Shown piece by piece: positions 10,769 through 18,769 of a stretch of DNA of 64,000 nucleotides. The stretch covers positions 62,001 through 126,000 of the forward strand of contig JAJTCM010000005.1 of the NCBI GenBank assembly GCA_021325675.1, written 5' to 3'. Position 1 is the stretch's first letter, and every line of letters begins with the position of its first letter. Source of the stretch: Crocinitomicaceae bacterium (lineage in GTDB: Bacteria; Bacteroidota; Bacteroidia; Flavobacteriales_D; Crocinitomicaceae). The translations under genes were made by a program, and so were the position numbers. The notes beneath the pieces were generated by a model. The model searched no databases, was not told the origin of the DNA, and was given only the letters and a program-made list of their open reading frames with translations.

Positions 10769-11146
10769 ATGAGAAAAAAGCTGACAACATTAGCAATCCT
10801 GGTAAGCGCTTTCACTTTGAATAGCTTTGCTGGTAACCAATTGCCCGACCTTCCTTTTACAATGTCTGCTCTTTCAACAGAAAACCCAACTGAGCTTATT
10901 GTGACTTTTGAAAACCTCACAATGAAACAGTATGAAGACCTCGATAATGCGCTGGCAGATATCCAGGGTGTAAAAATGGTCGGTTATTGTCAGAAGCAAA
11001 ATTGCTACTACTTTAATTATGACAGAACAATTTATAAAACAGGTGATGAAGCATTTGAAGCGCTTGCCATTAAAACAAAATTGTATCATCCGCTCATGAA
11101 GACAGGGGTTACCATCGCCCTGATTCAGACACTTTGTCAACAATAA
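10769..11146 (+). CDS. Small exported protein of unknown function
   Basis: The 125-residue product has a Sec signal peptide (MRKKLTTLAILVSAFTLNSFAG). The mature part includes ELIVTFENLTMKQYEDLDNALADI and then a cysteine-containing strand (MVGYCQKQNCYYFNY), which could be a beta-alpha-beta, ferredoxin-like fold. Three cysteines remain in the mature protein (two in CQKQNC and one near the end). I do not recognise a family. A good promoter sits directly upstream and the large T9SS gene starts 41 bases downstream with no promoter of its own, so they look like one transcript. This repeats the organisation of the preceding unit, although the two small proteins are not obviously similar in sequence. 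Confidence 0.75.
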   Translation: MRKKLTTLAILVSAFTLNSFAGNQLPDLPFTMSALSTENPTELIVTFENLTMKQYEDLDNALADIQGVKMVGYCQKQNCYYFNYDRTIYKTGDEAFEALAIKTKLYHPLMKTGVTIALIQTLCQQ

Positions 11147-11187
11147 ATAAACCAATTGGATTTAAAAACGCCATTTAATTCATAAAT

Positions 11188-14100
11188 ATGAAAAAAGTTT
11201 ACTTAATTCTTTTATTATTACTCACTGCATTTGGTTCTTCGGAGCTTTTTGCCGGTGCCACTAATTACCCTTTTACGTCCAATAGCGTAACCCCGGGTGA
11301 TGTTACAGGCTGTGCCGTTACGAATTATACATTCACTCAAACAACAGGAAACAACAACAACGCTAAAATTGCTGCCGGGGTAACGGTAACAATTGTCTTT
11401 CCTGCAGGTGTCAACCTTACAACGGCAACAATGCTTGGAAGTACCTTTAGAGGAAGCGCGATTCTTCTTGGCTGGAACATCACCGGTCAGACATTGACGT
11501 TCACAACACCAACCACTGTTGGTAAAAACGTTTCTTTCAATATTGTCATTGCCAATGTTACCAATGGAAATACTACTGCGGCCAACGCCAGTGTTTCGAT
11601 CCCCAATATGAGTGGTGGTACAGACAGTGAAACCAATTACGCAATTTCAACTACAGCTTGTCCGGTCGTCCCGACAAATGACGGCTGCGGCGCCCCTACC
11701 GTATTAACCCCAGCTGCTGCCGGGTCATCCGCCTGTACCACAACGAGCGGAACAACTTTCGGTGCTACAGCGTCTACAACTGCAGTCTGTACAGGTCAGG
11801 CAGACGATGATGTCTGGTACCGTTTTACGGCTAACAGCACTTATCACCAGGTAACAGTTGACGGTGTAGCTAACTTTAATGCTGTTGTACAGGTATTATC
11901 CGGAACATGTGCCGGAACATATACTTCCATGGCTTGTGTCAATGCTACAGCAAGTGACGGTATCGAAACGGCAAACCTGACAGGATTAACAGTCGGTACA
12001 CAATATTTTATCCGTATCTATCACAATGGTGTAGGTGCGGGTGTTTTGGCAGCCAACTCATTTACAGTATGTGTTACAAGTGCGCCACCGGCAGCCGGTT
12101 GTGCCGGTATCGGAGCAGGAAACTTAACTGCAGCTTCTTTACCGTACACATCAGGTGCACAAACAACTTGTGGCGCCGGTAATGAAATCACATCTACGAA
12201 CTCCGCTGTTTGCGGCTCAACATTATACTATGGAGGTGAAGACAAAGTAATCAGCTTTACTCCTTCAACAACAGGTAGTATTTCAGTAAACTTAACATCA
12301 ACAGGTTCATACGTTGGTATGATGCTCTACCAGGGTTGTCCTGTATCAGGAGGTACCTGTGTGGCTAATGCCCAAAGCTACTCCGGTAACCAGTCTATCG
12401 GTTGTGCGCCGGTTACAGCAGGACAAACTTACTACCTGGTAGTAGACTCCTGGCCAACGCCGACATGTAACCCGTTCAACGTAACGATCAGTGCACCGAC
12501 TGCAGGTATTCCTCCGGGAACAACTTGCGCCAACCCGGTTAACATGACTTTGCCTTATACTGCAAACAACGAATCAACGCTTTGCTTTGGTGACGATTAT
12601 ACAAACGCAACAGCCGGTGTTGGAACGACTTCTTACATGTCCGGTGAAGATAAAGTATATAAATTTGTTACTACCGGTCCTGACTGTATCAGTGTTTCCA
12701 TCACTAACGCCAATACAGGCTATGTTGGTTTCCACGTATTCTCGGGATGTCCGGGTGCAGGCGGAACTTTAGTTGGAAGAGGTGAATACGCTACCAGCGG
12801 CGCCCTTTCCGGGTCTGTGACGCTTCCGGCGGCTGGTACATATTACCTCATCGTGGATACGTATGCTGCGCCAAGCACCGTAAACTATAACATCAGCGTT
12901 ACATCACTTGGCTCAGGCCCTGCAAACGACGCTATTTGTTCGGCTACCGCGCTGAGCTTAGGCACAGCTGCAGGTGGAGACAATAACTGTACAGGAAGTA
13001 CAGGTGAGCCGGCAAGCCCTGCGTGCTGGTCAACAGGTACAATGAATACTGTTTGGTATTCCGTTGTTGTTCCGGCATCCGGGAAACTGAGAGTCCGTGC
13101 AACAGCAGGTTCATTGACAAATCCACAAATTGCACTTTATACAGGAACATGCGCTTCTCCGGTTTACAATGCTTGTAACGACAACGTATCTTCCTGCTCC
13201 GGTTTCTACAGCAATGATGCTGAGATCCTCGTTACTTCAGGACTTGCAGCGGGCTCTACAGTTTTTATCCGCGTTGACGGCTATGCATCAGCAACCGGTA
13301 CTTTCTCAATCCTCGCTATTGACGGTAACAATACGATTACCCCGGTACCAGGACAGGATTGCGGCGACCCTAACCCGGTTTGCCAAACAGTTATGTCTGT
13401 ATCCAACCCTGGTTACTCCGGTTTCGGAAACATCTGTGACTTACCAACATCATACTGTTTGGCTTCAGGTGAAAGAAACGTAGTTTGGTACCGTGTTCCG
13501 GTTTCCGCAGCAGGTACATTAAACTTCGATGTTGTGCCGAATGACTTTGTTCACACTTCTGAAAGCGAAACGGATTATGACTTTGGTATCTGGGAAATCA
13601 CGGATGCAGGAGCAGTTGTTGCTACCTGCGCACAAATTGCTGCAGGAACAGCTCCACCGGATGCTTGTAACTACTCTTTCCTTGGTGTAACAGGTATCGG
13701 CGCCGGAGGTAACCCGCCAACCAGCTTACCGACTACAGTATGTCCTTCGTGTCCGGCAGGATATAATCCTTCCACTACTTACGCAGGAGCTTACGAGCCA
13801 ACAATGAATGCGGATGCAGGTGACGTTTACCTGATTGCAGTAAGTAACTTTATTTCCAGTACGGCAGGTTTCCGTATCCGTTTCTCCGGTACAGCAACCA
13901 TCGACTTCGCATCATCCCTTTCAAGTGCAGGTGGTGTAACCTGGTCTGGCGGTGACGTTAGCGGACCGACTACATGGACAGATGTTGACAACTGGGGAGG
14001 CTGTGCTGCTCCGGATTGTACAAGAGATGCTTATGTAGCTCCATTTAACAACCAGCCAATTCTTGTTACAGGAAATACTTATAACGTAAAAGATATTACG

Positions 14101-15762
14101 ATCCAGGCGGGTGCAACATTAACACTTCAGGCGAATTCAACACTGCAGGTTTGCGGTAACTTCTACAACTACGGTACATTGATTGCCGATCCGACGTCTA
14201 CCATTGTATTTATCGGAACGGCTGCCGCAGGACAGATTATTGCAGGAAACCTGACAGGTACAAGTAAATTCGGTAACCTTACCGTAACGAAAAACTCAGG
14301 AACAGGAACAGTTACCCTGAACAACGATATTGAAGTTGGCGGTAACCTGACAACATCCAATGCGAACAGTATCCTGAACTCTAACGGAAAATACGTTACT
14401 TTGGGCAAAAACTTCGCCAACTACGGTGGACACACTACCTTCACTAACATTGGCGCTACCGGTACCCTTGAATTCAACGGTACAGGAGTTCAGAACTACG
14501 ATGAAAGCACAGGAACTACAGATACGCTGGCACTGAACTTTGTGATTGCCAATAACACGGCAGCAGCAGGAAGCGGTATTACCCTTATAAACTGCAACAT
14601 GTCGATTAAGGCAACAACAGGTACCCTTACGCTTACTGCCGGAACAATTACAACCAGCGCCAGCTACCAGGTACGTGTATTCAACAAAACTGCAGCTTGC
14701 GTAAGCACAGGAGTAACAGCGAGCTTTGTTGACGGTAACCTGAGAAGGTACCTGAATGCATCCGGTGATTACAACTGGCCGGTTGGTAATGTGGCAAAAG
14801 GTTTCCAGCGTGCAAAAACGAATTTCTCTGCGAACACTATCAATTATATTGATTCCAGGTTTGATGTATGGCCTTCAACGCCATATACACAGGCAGCAGC
14901 AGAATGTACGTATACTTTTGACCAGGCATCCGAAGATAACGGTTACTGGACCCTGAAATCATATACAGGTACCGGTGTTCTCGGAGGAACAGCTACGTAT
15001 GACTGTACGCTTTACCCGCTGAATGCGACCAATACTGCCGGTATGTCAGCATGGACGATTATCAAGCGCCCTTCTACAACTGCAATTGACGGTACAGGAT
15101 GGGTATTGAACGGAACTTGTTCAGGTGCAGGAACTGCAACCCAGGTTACAAGAACAGGAATGACTAACTTCTCCTTCTTCGCTGTTGACCAGGCTTTGGC
15201 TACCCTGCCGGTTGAGCTGCTTTCCTTTACGGGTCAGAATGAAGGTGCACGCAACCTCTTGAAATGGTCAACTGCTTCCGAAAGGGAAAATGACTTCTTT
15301 ACCCTGGAGAGATCCCAGAACGGGTATGATTTCAGCTTCCTGGCTGAAGTTGATGGTGCAGGAAACAGCAATGCAATCCTGAACTATCATTCTTACGATT
15401 TCAATCCTTACGCAGGAATTACTTACTACAGGCTGAAACAAACTAACTTCAACGGACAATCCAGCTATTCAAACATCGTTGCACTGACAAACGAGCTGGA
15501 TCAAATTACCGTGACGGAAGCTTACCCGAACCCAACCGATGGTGACGTAAGTGTTGATTTCTTCAGTCCTGTAAACGGTAACCTGAACATCAAGATGTAT
15601 GACAAGACAGGAAGATTGATCCTTGAGGAAAGCAAAACAATTAACAGTGGTAACAACCTGGTTAACCTTGCTATTGAAAACCTCGCGAAAGGAGTTTACA
15701 CACTTGAACTTGAGTTTGATAAAGCAAACTTTAAAAATATCCAAAAACTGATCAGAAACTAA
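11188..15762 (+). CDS. Large multidomain T9SS-sorted protein with PPC-like modules
   Basis: This 1524-residue secreted protein has a signal peptide (MKKVYLILLLLLTAFGSSELFA). After an N-terminal beta-rich domain (about residues 22-160) come several PPC-like modules recognisable by DDDVWYRFTAN, GEDKVISFTPS, GEDKVYKFVTT, NTVWYSVVVP and NVVWYRVPVS. Near residues 925-1150 is a different repetitive beta region (GATLTLQANSTLQVCGNFYNYGTL and relatives) resembling right-handed beta-helix or autotransporter-like sequence. The LPVELLSFTGQ...LLKWSTASE segment precedes a type A T9SS CTD (AYPNPTDGDVSVDF...IQKLIRN). It is probably an extracellular adhesin or matrix protein. It shares its domain plan with the T9SS protein two genes upstream, and its terminator overlaps the next gene's promoter. 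Confidence 0.9.
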   Translation: MKKVYLILLLLLTAFGSSELFAGATNYPFTSNSVTPGDVTGCAVTNYTFTQTTGNNNNAKIAAGVTVTIVFPAGVNLTTATMLGSTFRGSAILLGWNITGQTLTFTTPTTVGKNVSFNIVIANVTNGNTTAANASVSIPNMSGGTDSETNYAISTTACPVVPTNDGCGAPTVLTPAAAGSSACTTTSGTTFGATASTTAVCTGQADDDVWYRFTANSTYHQVTVDGVANFNAVVQVLSGTCAGTYTSMACVNATASDGIETANLTGLTVGTQYFIRIYHNGVGAGVLAANSFTVCVTSAPPAAGCAGIGAGNLTAASLPYTSGAQTTCGAGNEITSTNSAVCGSTLYYGGEDKVISFTPSTTGSISVNLTSTGSYVGMMLYQGCPVSGGTCVANAQSYSGNQSIGCAPVTAGQTYYLVVDSWPTPTCNPFNVTISAPTAGIPPGTTCANPVNMTLPYTANNESTLCFGDDYTNATAGVGTTSYMSGEDKVYKFVTTGPDCISVSITNANTGYVGFHVFSGCPGAGGTLVGRGEYATSGALSGSVTLPAAGTYYLIVDTYAAPSTVNYNISVTSLGSGPANDAICSATALSLGTAAGGDNNCTGSTGEPASPACWSTGTMNTVWYSVVVPASGKLRVRATAGSLTNPQIALYTGTCASPVYNACNDNVSSCSGFYSNDAEILVTSGLAAGSTVFIRVDGYASATGTFSILAIDGNNTITPVPGQDCGDPNPVCQTVMSVSNPGYSGFGNICDLPTSYCLASGERNVVWYRVPVSAAGTLNFDVVPNDFVHTSESETDYDFGIWEITDAGAVVATCAQIAAGTAPPDACNYSFLGVTGIGAGGNPPTSLPTTVCPSCPAGYNPSTTYAGAYEPTMNADAGDVYLIAVSNFISSTAGFRIRFSGTATIDFASSLSSAGGVTWSGGDVSGPTTWTDVDNWGGCAAPDCTRDAYVAPFNNQPILVTGNTYNVKDITIQAGATLTLQANSTLQVCGNFYNYGTLIADPTSTIVFIGTAAAGQIIAGNLTGTSKFGNLTVTKNSGTGTVTLNNDIEVGGNLTTSNANSILNSNGKYVTLGKNFANYGGHTTFTNIGATGTLEFNGTGVQNYDESTGTTDTLALNFVIANNTAAAGSGITLINCNMSIKATTGTLTLTAGTITTSASYQVRVFNKTAACVSTGVTASFVDGNLRRYLNASGDYNWPVGNVAKGFQRAKTNFSANTINYIDSRFDVWPSTPYTQAAAECTYTFDQASEDNGYWTLKSYTGTGVLGGTATYDCTLYPLNATNTAGMSAWTIIKRPSTTAIDGTGWVLNGTCSGAGTATQVTRTGMTNFSFFAVDQALATLPVELLSFTGQNEGARNLLKWSTASERENDFFTLERSQNGYDFSFLAEVDGAGNSNAILNYHSYDFNPYAGITYYRLKQTNFNGQSSYSNIVALTNELDQITVTEAYPNPTDGDVSVDFFSPVNGNLNIKMYDKTGRLILEESKTINSGNNLVNLAIENLAKGVYTLELEFDKANFKNIQKLIRN

Positions 15763-15781
15763 TCGGTTTAAAATTAACAGG

Positions 15782-15811
15782 AAAGGTTGTCAGAAATGGC
15801 AACCTTTTTTT
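15782..15811 (+). terminator. Intrinsic terminator overlapping the next promoter
   Basis: An 8-bp stem (AAAGGTTG / CAACCTTT) with a 10-base loop runs into seven T. The T-tract ends where the next gene's TATTTTTG box begins. Confidence 0.8.
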
Positions 15812-15818
15812 ATTTTTG
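15787..15818 (+). promoter_or_regulatory. Promoter (TTG-N21-TATTTTTG) inside the terminator, 4 nt before a GTG start
   Basis: The -33 TTG (15787-15789) lies in the ascending arm of the terminator and the -7 TATTTTTG (15811-15818) directly follows its T-tract. Four bases later comes GTG, so transcription should begin at about the start codon. Confidence 0.65.
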
Positions 15819-15822
15819 TATT

Positions 15823-16581
15823 GTGAATGAAATTACGCTGATAGGATCCGGAAACGTGGCCTGGCATTTATGTCCTGCTTTTTTAAGCCTGGGGTTCAGC
15901 GTAAGCCTTTTTTCCCGAAATACTGCCGCTTCTAAGGAATTTCAAGATAAATTTGACGTACAGCTCATCCCTGGTATCGAAAGCGTCCGGGACCAGTTGG
16001 TAATCCTTTGTGTAACCGATTCGGAAATTGCAGCTGTTTTAAATCTCCTGGACAGCAGTAACCGTGTTGCCTATACTTCCGGAACGACAGAGCTGAATTC
16101 TCTCCCCCACCGGGAAAACCTGGGTGTTTTTTATCCTTTGCAAACTTTTTCCAAAGCACGCCGGCTTGATTTGTTTGAAGTCCCGTTTTTTATTGAAGCG
16201 ACAAACACCTATTTTGCACAGGAGCTTTTCGACCTGGCCTGGAAATTATCGCACAAGGTGGAATTTGCGGATTCCGGGACAAGAAAGGAATTGCACCTGG
16301 CTGCCGTTATCAGTAACAATTTTACCAATTTCCTGCTGACGCTGGCGAAAGAATACCTGGAAGCCCGCAATTTATCCTGGGGCCACCTCGGGCCTCTTGT
16401 ACGTGAAACCGTTGAGAAAGCCCTGGAGATCGGACCGGAAAAGGCGCAAACAGGCCCCGCAACACGCGATGACAAAAACACCATTCGAAAACATCAGGAA
16501 ATGCTCAGCCCTCCCCTAAAAGAAATTTATCACTTACTGAGCAATGCCATTCTAGAACACAGCAAACATGAAAAGCTATAA
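15823..16581 (+). CDS. Rossmann-like and DUF2520 domain protein
   Basis: The product (252 residues from GTG) starts with a Rossmann nucleotide-binding strand and loop (EITLIGSGNVAWHL), followed by a ProC/F420-oxidoreductase-like helical C-terminal DUF2520 domain containing LHLAAVISNNFTNFLL and GPATRDDKNTIRKHQEML. Proteins of this family look like NAD(P)-dependent dehydrogenases, but the substrate is not established. The GTG was chosen because it follows a TATTTTTG box by 4 nt; an upstream in-frame ATG would lie inside the preceding terminator stem. The gene overlaps kdsC by 14 bases, implying coupled translation. Confidence 0.85.
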   Translation: MNEITLIGSGNVAWHLCPAFLSLGFSVSLFSRNTAASKEFQDKFDVQLIPGIESVRDQLVILCVTDSEIAAVLNLLDSSNRVAYTSGTTELNSLPHRENLGVFYPLQTFSKARRLDLFEVPFFIEATNTYFAQELFDLAWKLSHKVEFADSGTRKELHLAAVISNNFTNFLLTLAKEYLEARNLSWGHLGPLVRETVEKALEIGPEKAQTGPATRDDKNTIRKHQEMLSPPLKEIYHLLSNAILEHSKHEKL

Positions 16582-17086
16582 AGAAATCCTTCCTTCAATC
16601 ACAACTTTTATCCTGGATGTTGACGGTGTCCTGACTGACGGCGAAGTACTGCTGATTGACGGCCAGGTATGCCGAAAGCTCCATTCAAAAGACGGTTATG
16701 CGCTGCAGTATGCCTCCAAAATGGATTACAACATTTTCATTATTACAGGCGGAAGCTCCGAAGACGTCAAAACACGATTGATAAATCTTGGGGTAAAGGA
16801 AGTTTTTCTGAAATCCAGTCACAAGCTCCCGGTTTACGAAGAGCTGAAACAAAAATACGGCTTGAAGGACGAAGAAATTCTCTATATGGGTGATGATATC
16901 CCTGACTACGACGTGATGAAAAAGGTAGCCCTGGCCGCATGTCCGCAGGATGCCTGTCCTGAAATTAAAGCTATTTCTCATTATCAATCACCGATTAACG
17001 GCGGAAAGGGCTGCGTGCGGGACGTGATCGAGCAAACGCTCAAAGTACAGGAACAATGGATGAAAGACAAGGCTTTTACCTGGTAA
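16568..17086 (+). CDS. kdsC: HAD-family KDO-8-phosphate phosphatase, KdsC-like
   Basis: KdsC hydrolyses 3-deoxy-D-manno-octulosonate 8-phosphate to KDO for the lipopolysaccharide core. The 172-residue protein has the HAD motif I LDVDGVLTDG with nucleophile Asp17 and Asp19, the motif II threonine in IITGGSSEDV, a lysine in FLKSSHK, and motif IV MGDDIPDYDV. It has no cap domain, as expected for the C0-type KdsC/YrbI group, and its length matches the family. It overlaps the DUF2520 gene and ends 1 base before the convergent rluA-like gene. Other YrbI phosphatases with similar motifs act on N-acylneuraminate 9-phosphate, but KdsC is the more likely role. Confidence 0.88.
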   Translation: MKSYKEILPSITTFILDVDGVLTDGEVLLIDGQVCRKLHSKDGYALQYASKMDYNIFIITGGSSEDVKTRLINLGVKEVFLKSSHKLPVYEELKQKYGLKDEEILYMGDDIPDYDVMKKVALAACPQDACPEIKAISHYQSPINGGKGCVRDVIEQTLKVQEQWMKDKAFTW

Positions 17087-17087
17087 T

Positions 17088-17801
17088 TCAGGCGAGCTCT
17101 TTTTCAAACCAAAGCCACAAAGAATCTGCGGGAACAGGCGCTGTAACAGAAATCCGCTCTTTAGAAGTCGGATGCTCAAACTCAAGCCTGCGTGCATGAA
17201 GGCAAATCGAACCGTCAGGATTGCTGCGTTTCGCACCGTATTTTACATCTCCTTTGATATGACAGCCAATCGTAGCTAGCTGCGACCGGATCTGGTGATG
17301 CCGGCCCGTTTCGAGCCCCACTTCAAGCAAACTGTAATTATCTGATTTTTTTAGCAGGCGATAAGACAAAACCGCTTTTTTAGACCCGGGGCTTTCGTTT
17401 TCAGAAGCGTAGGATTTGTTCTGCTTTTCGTTTTTCTTTAAAAAATGGACCAACTTTCCGCTGCTTTTGGCCGGATCGCCTTCCACTATCGCCCAATAGC
17501 ATTTGGAAGTGGTTTTCTCCTGGAACTGCTTGTTTAAACGCTCCAGGGCCTTGCTGGTGCGTGCAAAAACCAAAGCCCCGCTGGTAGGTCGGTCCAAACG
17601 GTGAACCACACCGCAGAACACATTTCCGGGCTTAACATATTTTTCTTTTAAATAAGCTTTGATCTTATCCGGGAGCGTTTCATCCCCCGTCCGGTCGCCC
17701 TGCGAAATATCGGATGATTTTTTATTGATCACCAAAACATGGTTATCCTCAAAAAGGATTTCAAGACCGTATTTTTGCGCGAAATCGTTTCCTGCGGCCA
17801 C
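17088..17801 (-). CDS. RluA-family RNA pseudouridine synthase
   Basis: The 237-residue enzyme has the RluA signature HRLDRPTSGALVFARTS with the catalytic Asp, and GLETGRHHQIRSQLATIGCHIKGDVKYGA near the C-terminus. Such enzymes convert specific uridines in rRNA or tRNA to pseudouridine in the cytoplasm; the target cannot be decided here. There is no S4 domain, so it resembles the short RluA/TruC type. The start codon is GTG, 4 bases after the panB stop, so the two are probably cotranscribed. Its stop lies 1 base from the convergent kdsC stop, and no terminator was seen between them. Confidence 0.9.
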   Translation of the reverse strand: MAAGNDFAQKYGLEILFEDNHVLVINKKSSDISQGDRTGDETLPDKIKAYLKEKYVKPGNVFCGVVHRLDRPTSGALVFARTSKALERLNKQFQEKTTSKCYWAIVEGDPAKSSGKLVHFLKKNEKQNKSYASENESPGSKKAVLSYRLLKKSDNYSLLEVGLETGRHHQIRSQLATIGCHIKGDVKYGAKRSNPDGSICLHARRLEFEHPTSKERISVTAPVPADSLWLWFEKELA

Positions 17802-17805
17802 TTGT

Positions 17806-18621
17806 TTAATATTGCTCGGATTCGTTCGGGAAATCGCCGCTTCTTACGTCGGAAATATATTTTTCGAAAGCCGTCATCATCTGTTCGTACAAATTGTCGT
17901 ATTTGCGGAGAAAACGCGGGCTGAATTCGTTGTTAATACCAAGCATATCGTGTACAACGAGCACCTGGCCGTCCACTCCCCCGCCTGCACCGATTCCTAT
18001 GATCGGAATGGAAACGGCACCGGCAACTTTTTCTGCCAGGCTCGCCGGGATTTTCTCCAGGACAATGGCAAAGCATCCGGCTTCTTCCAGCGCTTTGGCG
18101 TCTTCAAGCAAACGGGCAGCTTCATCTTCTTCCCTCGCCCGCACAACGTAAGTACCGAACTTATAGATCGATTGCGGCGTGAGTCCCAAATGCCCCATCA
18201 CCGGGATTCCAGCTGTTAAAATACGTTTGATAGACTCGATGATTTCCTGGCCGCCTTCCAGTTTTACTGCATGTGCACCGGATTCCTTCATGATCCGGAT
18301 CGCATTGGAAAGCGCCTCTTTGGAATTTCCCTGGTAGGAGCCAAAAGGCATATCTACAACGATCAGCGCACGGTTAACAGCACGCACAACCGACGAAGCA
18401 TGATAAATCATCTGGTCCAGCGTAATCGGGAGGGTTGTTTCATGTCCCGCCATTACATTCGACGCGGAATCGCCAACGAGAATAACGTCCATTCCGGCTT
18501 CATCGATAATTTTCGCCATCGAAAAATCGTAGCCTGTCAGCATGGAAATTTTCTCTCCCCGCTGCTTCATTTCCTGTAGTACGTTGGTTGTGACGCGTTT
18601 AATGTTTTTATGAACTGACAT
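17806..18621 (-). CDS. panB: 3-methyl-2-oxobutanoate hydroxymethyltransferase (ketopantoate hydroxymethyltransferase)
   Basis: PanB makes ketopantoate from 2-oxoisovalerate and methylenetetrahydrofolate, the first committed step of pantothenate and coenzyme A synthesis. The 271-residue protein has the hallmarks [38 protein letters not shown] (metal and substrate site), [20 protein letters not shown] and [19 protein letters not shown]. The length is normal for the family. A weak TATTTTTA box lies about 15 bases upstream of the ATG. It leads a two-gene transcript with the rluA-like gene. Confidence 0.97.
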   Translation of the reverse strand: MSVHKNIKRVTTNVLQEMKQRGEKISMLTGYDFSMAKIIDEAGMDVILVGDSASNVMAGHETTLPITLDQMIYHASSVVRAVNRALIVVDMPFGSYQGNSKEALSNAIRIMKESGAHAVKLEGGQEIIESIKRILTAGIPVMGHLGLTPQSIYKFGTYVVRAREEDEAARLLEDAKALEEAGCFAIVLEKIPASLAEKVAGAVSIPIIGIGAGGGVDGQVLVVHDMLGINNEFSPRFLRKYDNLYEQMMTAFEKYISDVRSGDFPNESEQY

Positions 18622-18747
18622 GTCGCTTTTTTTGGTAAAAATATGAAAAAAGGGAGGAACCGCTGTAGCTAAACGTATTTTATTTCAGTTTTAGGGCCTT
18701 TTCAAATATTTTATACGGGTGGTAAAGGCATTTCAGCAAACAAAGCT

Positions 18748-18755
18748 TATTTTTG
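18748..18755 (+). promoter_or_regulatory. Promoter -7 box (TATTTTTG) of the M1 peptidase gene
   Basis: TATTTTTG ends 14 nt before the ATG and lies downstream of an alternative in-frame start, which supports the shorter protein. Confidence 0.6.
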
Positions 18756-18769
18756 TTCAAACATTACGT

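Noticed and set aside
15787-15822. ATG-started longer DUF2520 protein
   Set aside because: The start lies inside the terminator stem upstream of the promoter; the GTG fits the Rossmann start.
17659-18219. Plus-strand open frame across the rluA/panB genes
   Set aside because: It is antisense to two well-recognised genes and reads as low-quality sequence.
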